Part shown: one piece after another, positions 19,212 to 31,302 of the stretch | Layout: each line of letters starts with the position of its first letter | Numbering within the stretch: position 1 is the first letter of the stretch | Origin: Apoda limacodes | Lineage: Eukaryota; Arthropoda; Insecta; Lepidoptera; Limacodidae | Reading direction: 5' to 3' | Assembly (NCBI GenBank): GCA_946406115.1 | Contig: OX291560.1 | Coordinates: forward strand, 7,999,158-8,063,157 | DNA: 64,000 bases | The notes under the pieces: generated by a model | What the model saw: the letters and a program-made list of their open reading frames with translations, nothing else | Told to the model about the DNA's origin: nothing | Databases searched by the model: none | Position numbers and translations under genes: made by a program

Positions 19212-22200
19212 AGTTATGAATATAATACTCCCATACAACTTAAGTCAGCTAAGAACAGTAAAATTTGCTAAGCTTTTGGGCTTTTGATCCCAGCTCTCTT
19301 TGAACGTTGTGGTTTTGTATTAAAGATCCTTTTTTATGAATGCGCTTTTTCTAAATCTGAAACTTTCTATGCTCCCAAAAAAATTTGGATACGCCTATGC
19401 ATGATACATCGCGTGATAGGTAATAGCAATTTATCCCTATATCGCTACAGCGCTTCGTTTCATCAATGAAATAAATTTAGTCTGTAAGGCATCTCGTGAC
19501 GCGGTTTACGTTCTTTTTTGATGATGATGTTATTAATGATAGTAGGAACCTACTCATTGATAGTAAGGGTGATGGTAGAATGAAGTAAAATGTTGTATTT
19601 TTCAAAAAACATTAGATATATTTTTTAGTCAAAAAAACCGTTATTTGCTACTACTGATTTACTACTAACGGAATTTATGAATGAAGGTTTAAAGATGTTC
19701 TTCATGATACCTATTTATTTCTTGAGTGCCTTATAAAAATATGTACTAAATTTTTCTTCTCACCCATTGGTCTTACAGATAAGATAACTGGAAAAAAGGT
19801 AGTAAGGTTTTTTTTCACTAATAACACATAAATAAAGTGCTCAACAGGTCCACAACATTCTTTAGCTTCTGAAAAATGAGTAGTGACTACAGAAGCGGCA
19901 CAACAACAGCGATCCGAGATCGCAAGGTTCATTGTACTTCGTTCGTTTGTTCCCAATCACTGCATAATTTTTCTCCCTCATTTCCCGATTTTTATTCAAC
20001 TTTGTGATTGCCTTGATGACTTTCCAATTTGAAGGGAAGCAGGTCACATGTTATTAAGGTAACACATCGGGATAAGAGCACGTATTAATAATGTTTCATA
20101 TCAAAAATACTTTTTCTACTTTATAATTTTGTGAATTTTGCAAAATTTAATCAGAATCGATTCAAAGATGGTGGATACCCAAGTAACAATTTAGCGTTAA
20201 GAAAGGCTGTAGAGGACCTTTCTTTTCGGTTCTGCTTAAATATTAAATAGTTAGCGTATGATTTATAAGAAAGTTAGTGTAATAACACCTTTAATTTCTT
20301 CGATTTTGGCGCAAAATTTAGCAGGTTAAGCCTGTATAGACCCTTTATAGTGGTTCTTTATAACCTTTTAGTAGAAGTGTATAAGAGGTGTTAGAAGATC
20401 GTTAGTTTTCCGCTTGAACCTTTATTGCACCTTTATAATGGACTTTATTGAAAGTTTTAGTTATATAAAATATCTATAACGGTGTCAAATAGAACTTGGA
20501 TCAATATTTTGATACTTTATTACTCATTTGTAGCGTTTTCGGGGTCAAAAGTAGATAGCAAAAACTTCTAAAGTCATAAAATTACAATAATTTATAAATA
20601 TGATATAAATGCTACTGTTTATCTACGGACATTGCAACATTTTTATCACGAAATGTAAGTATTGTTGATTAACAGTGTTCATGAAGTGTAATATTAATTA
20701 TTAGTGCGCTTGCAAGTTTAATGTGATTGCGTATCATGTTTCTCGTCTCAATTTTGACGCGCCTTAGAAAAAATATGATTTTAACGAAGAAAAAGTAAAA
20801 TAACTAAAAGTACTAATAACCTAAAATAGTTTTTAGACATTCAATTTCAAATGTTGGTCAGTTTTAGTGATTGTATACATAGACTATGTAAAATAACTCG
20901 AAAAATTTAGGTACCACGTTATTTAAAAGTGGTTCTGTATAAATAAATATTTATTTATTTTTGACAGAAAGTGATTGAAAATGACGATATTTATCTTAAA
21001 GGTGCAGACTTTTCTTAAATCTATTACGACACTCGAAGAATTACAACGCCGGTAGTAAAGAGTATTATGCGATCTTTGGTCGACATAAGAAAGGAACGCA
21101 CTTAGCGAAGACATCAACCTGCAGCGGAACTGCATCTATCTATATACCTTAAGATTAGGGTTCTTTACGAAGTAGTGAAAACCCCAAATTTTAGCTCAGT
21201 TCGATAAATGTTTTCAAAATGTAAGGTTAGACTATAGACAAAAACTTTATCTTACACCTTACACCATGACCTTTATATGAGGATAGTACAAAACTGCAAT
21301 AATTATTTAACTTATCATTGTCTTTCGTATTACAGGCGTAAGCTGTATGTAAGAGTTATACAACGCATGAAGTGTTTGGTGTTACTACACTCTTAATTAT
21401 CTCCGTTGCAGAACCAATGACTTTAATGAAGTTGAACAACAGCCTCATGACACATAAGCAACTCCGATATAGCAGATTTATAGCAATACGAATTATAGGG
21501 AGTTAAAGAAGATCTTCAAACAGCTTTTGACGCTGCAGGCCGAAACAATCTTTAACGTCATAAGCGGCCGCTGCTACTACACTAACTGGAAAGAATATTT
21601 AACTTCTTTTTTACAGTTCTAATACAATCTATAGAGCTAAACTGTATCACTTAGTGACAACCGAATCCATTATAAATCAATAGTAGTACTCTAAGCTTCA
21701 AAATTACCTGTAACCAACGCTAAATGGTTTGATGGGTAGACATAGACAAGCTGGCAAAAATTTATTGTCAATTTTATCTAACTAAACGATTTAACTGACC
21801 CTAGATTAATCTTTTTTCCTATATGTCAACAATATGCTTACTTAAATTTACATTAAATAACTTATTAAATTTACTTATTTAAAAAATTTACTTATTATTT
21901 TTGAGATTAATCAACTCATTCAAGTTAAATCACATCAAAGAAAAAGGTAAGAAATTAATGTTAATAATCATAAGGTTTATAATCATTTGGCTTTAAATTT
22001 TATCTGTAGTAGTGAAGCAAATTAATTTAATGGAGCAAAATTATCGATAAGACACGCGTTATACTACAGCACGAAAGCATTTTATCAAGTAAACAACTTG
22101 CACGTACACGTTCCTAATCTATGAACTAGCGTGATTCTATTTGTCCACCATACAGTTTTTTACTAGTGTGGAGGGTAGATTTTCATAGTTCTACCTATAC

Positions 22201-22666
22201 TCCACAGTGACTCAAACAAGATTGTTGTAAATGTACCTATACCAATTTTACTGTTGCACACTAAGACACCGAAACATTTCATCATGCTGATTACGGTAAA
22301 GTTACTTTACACTCGTATTGTTTTGTATTTAATGATTTTATGCAACCAATTTAGGTAGAAGTAAATCGTACGATACATCTACAAAAATCTTGGGCTACCA
22401 CTTAACATAATATGTTTATGTGCATAGGACATTAGTGTGTGAACTGTATAGTCGAACAAAATACGATGTTAATTATGTGAGTACACTGTGTTGTTAGTTT
22501 TTGTTTTGCACTTCACATGTTATCTTACATCATATGGCTTACAATAAATAAAGTGTTAAGCTATAACTTAACTTAGTATAAAGAAGTATTAATTATTACA
22601 TAGTTTAACATTTTAAGTAAGTTGTATTAATAAGCTTGTATTGTTTTGTGCAAAAGAAAATAAATA

Positions 22667-22691
22667 AATAAATAAAAAAAAAAATTAATTT
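22667..22691. repeat. (AAAT)n / poly-A low-complexity tail
   Basis: AAATAAATAAATAAATAAAA and more A residues. It looks like a retroposon 3' tail, but the sequence upstream was not recognised. Confidence 0.7.
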
Positions 22692-22984
22692 CACTCGAAG
22701 ACTCGACCCGTTGTCGATGGTTGTCAACATTCCAGGCGGAGTTCGATTAACTCTCGCATTATTGTTTTATTTCATTTTTTATTTGAATACAGTGCAACAA
22801 AATTTTCCGGGGTATATGTTTACTAATATCGTGTAGGTTCACACCATTTTAATTGTAGTATTGTTTATTTTTTGTTTACAAACGACATAACTTGTTACTT
22901 TTTTACGCATTCCCTGAAGTTTGCTAACCAGGAAGCTAATTGTGAGAAGTCTGGAGTACCAAGTACGTATTTTGGAGGCACAAT

Positions 22985-23023
22985 AAAAAGTATGTATAAA
23001 AAGTATGTATAAAAAGTAAGTAT
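22985..23023. repeat. 13-bp tandem repeat, three units
   Basis: AAAAAGTATGTAT occurs twice, followed by AAAAAGTAAGTAT with one substitution. Confidence 0.9.
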
Positions 23024-23071
23024 AGCCTCATAGAAATGTTACTTCCATGCATTTTGCCCCTATATAAGAAC

Positions 23072-23305
23072 ACTAGCTTTTGCCCGCGGTTCCAACCGCT
23101 CTTAATTTGGTTATCAGTGTAGTATTTCAAAGGCAACTCCTAAATTATAGAATTTGGCATGGAAATAGTTTGAGTCCCGGGAAGGGCATATGCTACTTAA
23201 AAACGTCAAGTTTGAGTCTGTTTTTTATATAATTGAGAAGTTGTAGTTGAAATCCTATACCAATAACTTAATTTAGGGCAGTGGAAACCACGGGCGACAG
23301 CTAGT
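23072..23305. mobile_element. Head-to-head fold-back of a Lep1-like repeat
   Basis: 23072-23150 reads ACTAGCTTTTGCCCGCGG and on to CAACTCCTAAATTATAG in plus orientation. From 23150 the sequence switches to the same family in minus orientation (AATTTGGCATGGAAATAGTT to CGGGCGACAGCTAGT). Both ends are therefore the same terminus, giving an imperfect inverted repeat with arms of about 78 bp. The normal 3' end (TATAATATTAGTAT) is absent. Confidence 0.75.
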
Positions 23306-24067
23306 GAAATATAAATTTTAGGATGCACGTAAATAATTGATCAAAATAATTGTTACGCAAAACAGACATTTCGAATTCTTTCATTTCTTAATAAAAATAA
23401 ATTCTATTAAATTGTTAATCATTAATTTATTATCCACTTATTATTAAATAGATTTCCTTTTGAACTGTCTTTTGTCGCCGTCGAAGTTCGTAATCGTATA
23501 CTAATTTATGACCAATTTGTTGCCAAAAACTGTTAATTGACCAATTTTACGGGAAAATTGCCCAATTTTATGTCTTTACTCCGGCCAAACTGTCCGTGTA
23601 ATTTTAAATGGTTGCGGCAATTTTGTGAATTTAATTTTGACTAGACCATAGATAATGATAAGTTTATATTCATGTAATACTTTGTGAGTAAATAAATGAA
23701 AGGGGAGATTCTATTTTCTTTTTAGTTTTCTTACCTTGTAAAGGAAATTTTAGCCTAAAGAACAATAAAAGGATTTTTAGGCATAATTTGCTCACTGGCT
23801 TTCATCACTTTCATATTTGAGCCTAAATTGTTTAACTTTGAATTTCGTTTACAATCAAGGCAAATAAAAAGGAGTTCAAATCCCTAATATGCCATATACT
23901 AGGGTGAACCGTTGCTTAAGTAAGAAGTAGCTAAGTATAAGCGGCCAATTTAAAATGTAACCCCGTGGGAGACAAAAATCTCCAATATGTTAATCTTGGC
24001 ATGGTCTATCTATACCAAGTTACATCCAAATTAATTTAGTCGTAGAACAACTAAATAAATCATATCG
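23306..24067. other. No recognised feature
   Basis: AT-rich, with no coding frame or repeat recognised. Confidence 0.45.
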
Positions 24068-25256
24068 TACCGCTCCAAGCAAGGCTGACGTCACGCATTC
24101 TACATCGCGCTATAGAAGTTCCTTCGGCAGTCCAGCATATATACAAACCGAAGCGCAAGTAATGTGGCCCGCAAGGGTCCGTGCTCTCCCTATCTTGTAC
24201 CTACTGTACACACAACATGCCAAAAACGCTAGGTACTCAATTAGCTCTCTTCGCGGACGATACCTCTATTTACACCATCGACAGGCAAGTGAGTCGAATC
24301 ACTTCTAGACTCCATTCCGCAATCACCGCCTAGGTGAATGGTTTCGGAAATGGAGAATCGAAGTGAATCCCGACAAAAGCTCTGCCGTCCCTTTTTCACC
24401 ACAGGCCGCCCTTCGCGACCGTTTTCCCTCTCACTGTGCCATTCCTCGGCAATACATGCTTGGTGTGACCCTGGATTGGCGTCTAAACTTCCGCGGTCAC
24501 ACCAAAATAGTTAGAGACCGAGCCGTTTTTATCTTCGGGCGTCTATATCCCATAATAGTCAATATAATATAAAATAAGCTGACTTTTTACACCACTTGCA
24601 TCCGCCCCATTCTAGCATACGCTAGTTTCATCTATGCGTTGTCTAAACGCCAACCTCCTTAGGTACCAGACCCTCCAAAACCGCTTCCTCATAGCGTCCT
24701 CCGGAGCCCCCTGGTTCTTCCAAAATGCGGACACACAGGGACTTTGAGCTCACCACGATTCACCAATACGTCAAAGACTTGGCAGTCCACTTTTTCAAGC
24801 GCACGCCTGCACCCGAACTCCGACCGACCTCGGCATGATCGAAAAATCATTGTTAGGCGGCCTAGGCACGTACCAACGACCCCTGACGACGATCTCGCTA
24901 TCCAGATTGCGAGACTGGTCTCGTTGACCTCCGAAGGCCCCGCGTTAGAGGCTTACGTCGGTCGAAGAGACGACCCCAAGAGCGACAACCTTAGGAGCCC
25001 TAGAGAGTTGGGTGCTTTATGCGCTCAGATCTTTATCTCGCCCCAAAAGCCCGGTGGAGCCGAAATGGCTGCATCAGCCATACTGTATTAGTCGTTCAGA
25101 AAAAAAAGTTATGTGGACCACGGCGGTCCCCAGGCAGGAGATCTTACCTCGCCGTGCAGGAGATCTCCTCTTTGCCCCGGTCCACGTAGTTAAAACATAT
25201 TAGTGTACACATAATTATCTTACGCTCCTGTTAACAATTTTAAATAAAGTCAGCAA
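24068..25256 (+). mobile_element. Jockey-type LINE, 5'-truncated and decayed
   Basis: Runs from partial reverse-transcriptase sequence through a C-terminal region and a 3' untranslated segment (TGGACCACGGCGGTCCCCAG at 25113) to AATAAAGT at 25243-25250. GC content is much higher than in the flanks. The ends are approximate. Confidence 0.75.
24160..25000 (+). pseudogene. Jockey-type reverse transcriptase remnant
   Basis: Remnant of a non-LTR retrotransposon polymerase. In shifting frames one can read ILYLLYTHNMPKTLGTQLAL, the catalytic box FADDT (FADD at 24250-24261), WFRKWRIEVNPDKSSAV, LGVTLDWRLNFRGHT and then TTCIRPILAYAS and FELTTIHQYVKDLAVHFFKR. The order and motifs (NPDKS, LGV, IRP..YAS) are those of Jockey-clade elements. 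It is heavily broken: the block before the catalytic box is out of frame, a TAG interrupts after the ITA block near 24331, and further frame changes occur near 24570, 24650 and 24820. The 5' half of the element (ORF1, endonuclease, fingers) is missing. It is clearly inactive and older than LINE-A. Confidence 0.8.
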
Positions 25257-26381
25257 AATATTAATACGAACTTTTAGTATTGGCTAAAGAATTATTTTAC
25301 CTAAAAAGATTTAATACTTACAAAAAACGTTTATATAAATGAACTGCTGACAAAAACAGTTTCTAACATATTTAGACATTACGGAAAAATGCCTCTGGCA
25401 AGACCAACGCAATTATCAAATTGCACGCAATAGACATATAAATCAAACTAAAAATCTGCCAAAATATCGGATATATTTCGGAATCGGATTCCAGTCGGAG
25501 ACAAAGCCTTTTTTAAACATTTGCCGGGTCGTCGCGGTCGCCGGGAGCGCGGCAGATGCGGCATGATTTATTGTTCGCTTTTTAATGGATTTTCGAATAT
25601 TTTTTAAGATTTTTTAGTTAAAAAAATTTAAAACATATGTGAGAATTCACCCGTATGCTGTCACTGGCACTGCTGTCGTAAGATAACAACTTTTTTAAAA
25701 CGAAATCTGGGATAGCACTTTTCTTTACTTATTTGGGGGCACGGAAGTGCCCCTGCCAAGTCGAGCAATACACCAAAAAAAGGCACGGCCATACCAACCT
25801 TTTATCAAAGCCATTCAGGCCATTTTCGACCCCCTGTAACTTCGTCGGGTAAAAAACTAAAAGCCTTAATTTTAAGTGACCAAGAGAGCAATACATAGCT
25901 GGATATATTTCCAAATAACTTTAAACTTGAACCAGAAGCATACAAATTATTGAAATTCAAAGTTCCTTAATGTTGTCACAGACTGACTTACTGACTCACC
26001 GATCATCAAAATTTTTAAGGTACTTCAAGAAGACGCAAAAAGTCCAAATTTTTTATATAGTTATTGTTTAGCCTATAAAGCAACGAAAAACTTTGACATT
26101 ACGAATTTTTAGTCCCGTTTTCTAGATATACAATCTGAATAAGTAACTTTGTAATCTGGCGAACGCACCCTTTCATTATGCTTGACCTATAAGTATGTTC
26201 GCGGTTTTTGTCTAAAATTTGTGTTTGTTAATTTGGATGTTGTTTGGATATTGGGTGTTTATTATATACCTATGTATTTGAACTTTTAAAACTTATTACT
26301 AATGCGGTTTTCGTCTATCTATAATTTCGTTTGATATTATTGGTTTGATGATTGAGTTTACTGATATTATTTGCTAGCAAT
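25257..26381. other. No recognised feature
   Basis: A short GC-rich block (GCCGGGTCGTCGCGGTCGCC) at about 25524-25560 sits in AT-rich sequence and has no convincing frame. Confidence 0.45.
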
Positions 26382-26545
26382 CTGGAACACGCATGGAACA
26401 CCAGAGGAATCATTTGCACGTTACCAATCCTTTAAAATCCAACCACTTGCCTCTTAGAAGAACCCCATACTGTAATCCCTAGAGAAAACCAAGGCAGGGA
26501 GCTAATTTCACAACATAAGCGCTGTCGGTTTGGTACAGTACAGTA
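26382..26545 (-). mobile_element. LINE-A fragment, old copy
   Basis: GAACACCAGAGGAATCA, AGAACCCCATACTGTAATCC, CTAGAGAAAACCAAGGCAGG and GAGCTAATTTCACAAC follow LINE-A order on the minus strand. Both ends are eroded. Confidence 0.7.
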
Positions 26546-29500
26546 AGGCGAACGTTGTTTTTGCCGCCCTCACCCATTATCTTTGCCCAAACTGACTGAT
26601 AGTATAAACGTAAGAGTATATAATATTCTCTTTGGTCAGTGTTTATCTTTATGTTGAAGTCTAAATGATTTGAATATCAATACATCTAACTATACGATTT
26701 TGATGAATCTTAGAAAAAGAAGTAGTTTGAAGGCTAGCGCAACGCCATTTGAAACAATATATCTAAAATTATTTTTATACGAAACACATTGCACAAAATA
26801 TAAAAAGTGAACTTGGCGGTTGTATTTTTATTACCTACTCTGTGATTTATATAAATAAACGGAAGCATTTTTTAAATTCCTATTCAACCAGCTACAATCT
26901 TCATTCATAAAAATAATTGTCTATAACAATTTTATTAAGATCCTCGTAATTTCGTAATAAGAAATATTTATAAATGAGTTGAAGAGAAGTGGGGTTCAAT
27001 TTATGGTGGTGAATGGATTCAACTTGTGTGGGGGCGGGGCAGCATGTGCTTAAATTCGAATATGGAACTCATTCGGATATAGAACTTCCGATTCTTCCTT
27101 TTGAAAGTAAAAAAGAGGACCTTTTTGAGCACATGTGCCGTCGAACACGTGCTGAGGTCTCATTACTTTTTCTTTTTTCTAATCCGAAATAGTTCTTTTT
27201 GGTATGATTTACGTTTAAATAATGTGGCTTAGTATCCATCTAATGCCAGATATTATTATTCTGTTTGTAATCAACATAATTAATCTGCCCTTACCCGTCA
27301 GAATTTTTCACCGTGGAGCAACAATTTACCCATAATGTTTTACTGCAAAAGTCAAAATCCGACTACATCTTTGGTCTGAAAATATCCTTGTTACGAACGT
27401 TATAAAATTTCTCTATTTGGCCAGCGCGATGTATGTAGTCACACTTTTCTTTTTAATTGATGATGCAGCCATAGACATGGCCTTTACGATATGTTTTATT
27501 TGAAGACCTTTATGGAGACCCAAATCAAGATAGATTATTCCTGTGTATTTATTTATTATATTATTCTTAGTTCTATAAAGAATTTGTTAGATTTATATAC
27601 TGGGAATAGGAGCGCATCTCCTTACCAGGTGTATGATAAATAATTTAATAAAATATTCTAAAGTCTTAAAGGCCTGAATGTCACAGCAATCTATTTTTTA
27701 CTTAGTAACAAAAAATGTTAAAGGTGTTTATATGCTAATGCTTAAGAGAACATTAAATGCTATAATATTACTATCGTGTTTTCTTATCCACAATATTCTT
27801 TAACACTTAAATGGTAAAATGTAATCTAATGATGAAATAACTTCAGTCCACATCCTTAGTAAGCAAAGGACAAACAACTTGTTATAATAAGGCTGAATAC
27901 ACTGGTAACTGTGCACTTGGATTACAGAAAAAAAAGAAAAAAAAAAACTTGTCAATAATGGCTGCACTTCCTCGTTTTTGTGACGGCAGCTGCGTTTCCC
28001 ATGGCACGTGCTGTACGGGTCTTAGACCACACAAAATATCAAATGTTTGCGCATTCTGATAAAAAATGTTTGATAAAACGGGAATAGTTTAAAAAGTGGC
28101 CATGTTCGAGTCGTTTGGAACGTTTAGGGTCCTTATAACCTGAAATCGTTTTCCCCGAAAGCATAGCACACATACATTCATTTATAGGATTCGAGAAAAT
28201 AAGAATAATTACAGACATCTGAAAGACTTAAAGACCCATTTTGTACAAAATTTTAATTTAGGCTATGGCATATCCTGGCAAAAGCGTGCCGTTTCGACCA
28301 GTGTACAAACACACGTTACACCGTTGAAGACACACAGTTCCACGTACAATAGGCGCTTGCATGTGACCGCACGTTGAATATCTCGATTTTCTCGGTTTAT
28401 TGTCGGTTAATTAATTTTTAAATTAGCAAATTCACTTGATAATATTTAATATACATTTTATGAAATAAAAATGAAGAGAATATCAGTCTTAGTTTTCCAA
28501 ACAATTTTAATTAAAGCCCAAAAATAGTGTCAGAATATTCTTTTTTCTAAATGTTTTAATAGGCAAATTATTGTAATATTAGCAAATTCAATTAATTAAG
28601 GTTTGAACTATAACAAAATTAATCAAATTCTTGCAAACTTAACTCGGTTGGGTATGTCATTCTTAGAAGTATTTATTGCTTAATTATCGTAACTCTTATT
28701 AGATTTTAAAAACTAGCGGTTTAAAAGTCAAAGGGGTTGTAAGGATCTGGCCTACAGTCTAAAGTTTCAGCCTAAAGTAGACGTAGCTTTTTGATGTGGT
28801 GATGTTAAAAATAAACAACAACACATCTCTTGTGTGTGTCTTATTTTTAACGTAATAATGCCTAATTGTGTTATAAAGGGTGTAAAGACACCTATACTTT
28901 TTACCAGTTGGGTAATAATAATAAATATAATAAGTAATTAGTAAACTTTTTCTTGGCCATACTTGGGCTATATATAACTTTCCTTTTTATATCAATGGGA
29001 CGGGAACACAAAATTTTCAACTTAACTCGCAAAATATACAATATACATCTTAGGAGTAAAATTACCGAAACCTCAAATATTTTGGCGATAATACGGTCTA
29101 TATTTTGATTATGATCACATTTATACGACATTTAAATATTGTAAATGGGGACTGACCAAGTGACCACACGACCACACACAAAAACGTCAATCCCAGTATG
29201 CAAGAATACAGTTATTCGCATAGATTAATGCTCGCACTGGCTGCTATGACCTCTGCCCCTTTGACACGCCGTAATGATACTCCATCTGTCAAGCACAAGC
29301 ACATATTTGCGTTTCACAATAACTGGCCAGTTAGTTGATTCAAACTGGTATCTACGTAACATATAATCTGTAGTGTAACGAGCTTGACCAAAATTGCGCG
29401 CCTAAAATATAATAATGGCGGATCAAATTCTATCTTGTCTATTGTTGAATCATTTTATTGCTTAATTTTGTTGCTTGTTACTTAACTTAATACTTTTCAC

Positions 29501-30332
29501 CCATGTTCTTTTCAGTAACGTTATGGTGGGAGAGTATTATGAATATTCTGAATTTATTAACGTAGGTATCTAAAAGAGGTTTTTACTTGTAACCATATAA
29601 ACACTGTTTATTTTTATGTTGACTTAAATATAAGATAGGTATATACTTAGTGTTTTTTTTAAGCAACAAAGTCCCCCTTGACTTTTTCAACAAAATTGTT
29701 AATGCAGTGTGCAGTCCATACCTATATACCTAATTGGTCCTGAATTACTTCTTATGGATTGTCAGGAATTGGCAATGGGATATATGTGACATAGTCGTTG
29801 TGAAGGATTTCCTTCCCTCCATTGGAAAATGGCTCGTATTATTGAGCTGTGCTCAGGTGAGGACGGTCTAACACGAGTAGTCAAAGTAACAACAGCAGTT
29901 GGTTCCTTAACTCGTCCATTGGATAAAGCCACCTTGTCCAGGGTCCAGGTACAAGTATAATGTAATGCAAACTCAAAATATGTGTATTATAAAATATGCA
30001 CTAGGTGAGACAAAAGTTATGTTATGTTAATTATGCTTAAACCATTGTGACAATATTTATTTTACGTCGCAAAGCTTAACTCTAGGAAAATTGTGAGTAA
30101 TATCTATGGCAGCAATTGGTATTTAATTAAAAGAAAAATTTTAATACAAAAATTAGTTAATAAAAAAACAAAAAACCTCACTGCTAGAAAAGCCAAGAGC
30201 ATATCTTGAAATCTAGTATTTAGTTCACCTATTTTAAGAAACCATATGCAATGGTTTATTTATAAGTAAATAAGGAATATACTAACCCTGAGTTGGGACC
30301 CATATCGGGAGAAAGAAAAGAGTAGGAAAGAC
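26546..30332. other. Long AT-rich stretch, one decayed palindrome
   Basis: Anonymous except for an imperfect inverted repeat at about 27072-27200, an A-rich tract at 27928-27949 and CCATGGCACGTG near 28000. AATGGCGGATC near 29413 resembles YY1-type motifs. No gene was recognised. Confidence 0.45.
27072..27200. repeat. Imperfect inverted repeat
   Basis: The arms 27072-27130 and 27150-27200 pair imperfectly: GAACTTCCGATTC with GAATCCGAAATAGTTC-like sequence, AAAGTAAAAAAGAGGACC with GGTCTCATTACTTTTTC, and GAGCAC with GTGCTGA around a 20-nt loop. It could be an old fold-back element. Confidence 0.4.
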
Positions 30333-31302
30333 CTAGGGGAGTTGAAATAATTTTGACGTTTTGCTTAATAGACAAAGTACTATTTACACAAACCGCATGT
30401 GATAAGTGTCAATCGATAGTTCATTTCTTGGACTTGAAGTTGGATAACACAAAGAAAGTGTAAGTGTGAATTCTGTGGCAGAAAATCGACTTGAACATCA
30501 CAAGACATTCTGTCTCAATTCCCCTCATGCCGAGGTAAGTTGAAACAGAGGTCGAGGTGAGTTGAAACAGAAGATTTTTTTATAGAATTAAGCGTTAAGA
30601 AGCAGAAATGACGCTTTAAATTAGAAAAAGGTATTTATTAAAATAAAAGGTTAGAACTTAAACATTTTGTTTAATATTTTTTTATAAATGGAGAATTTAA
30701 TAGTTAACTATTAAAATGTACTATTAATAGTTAACTATTAAAATGTACTATTAATCTTAATAAAAATAATCTCTTCTTATTAAATTCCAACCATGAACTG
30801 AAGTAGTATGCTTAAACACAATAAACCAATAAAATGCTTAAACACAATAAAAAAATTAAAAAATACAAACCATCACCATATAAGCAAATCAGCCATACAA
30901 AACTTTAACGAGGTGAATTGAAACACTCTGTTTCAAATCTCCTTAGACAGGAAAATACTCCAGATTTCTATTCAGTTTAAAACCAAGAAGCAACAGACAA
31001 TAGAAATGAGCTAAACCAATGCTATGAATTTGATAGTTAGTTAAGAAGTTTTTGAAACATATATTACTGAAACCAAAATACAAACGCATTATCCAAACAA
31101 AGACGTTTGAAAAAGACGTTTAAAGCTTTTATTTTTACGATTTTTGTGACGTGAAACTAAGAACAACGCAATTGCGCGTTCTGAAGGGCCTGCGGGCGAT
31201 GGAAAAGGTTGCGACGTTTTTAGCTTTCTAACGATTTTAAGTTTCGCGAAATCAATACTGTTTCAAATCACCTTTGTTTTAAAACACCTCGGTCTCCCCT
31301 AT
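30333..31302. mobile_element. Candidate TIR element with six subterminal repeats
   Basis: Short ends TAGGGGAG (30334-30341) and CTCCCCTA (31294-31301) are inverted. The motif GAGGTRARTTGAAACA recurs at 30532-30550, 30553-30571 and 30910-30924 in plus orientation. It recurs inverted near 30928-30944, 31259-31275 and 31278-31292. The right end extends as GGGGAGACCGAGGTGTTTTA on the minus strand, resembling the internal motif GTCGAGGTGAGTTGAAAC. Repeated subterminal motifs are typical transposase-binding arrays of several DNA transposon superfamilies. No transposase frame is present and target duplications were not identified. Confidence 0.5.
30698..30751. repeat. 27-bp perfect tandem duplication
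   Basis: Two identical 27-bp units, each containing the palindrome TAATAGTTAACTATTA, inside the candidate TIR element. Confidence 0.95.

Larger units (their letters stand above)
18851..23071. other. Long AT-rich stretch, few features
   Basis: Mostly anonymous. It holds one GC-rich frame (18954-19211), a low-complexity A/T tail at 22667-22691 and a 13-bp triplicate at 22985-23023, all listed separately. Around 20160-20460 there is a pyrimidine/purine-skewed block without recognised homology. No tRNA or coding gene was seen. Confidence 0.5.

Noticed and set aside
24744..25091. Independent 115-codon gene
   Set aside because: Its first part is a shifted reading of Jockey-type RT; the true RT frame (LAVHFFKR) is in another phase, so it is debris.
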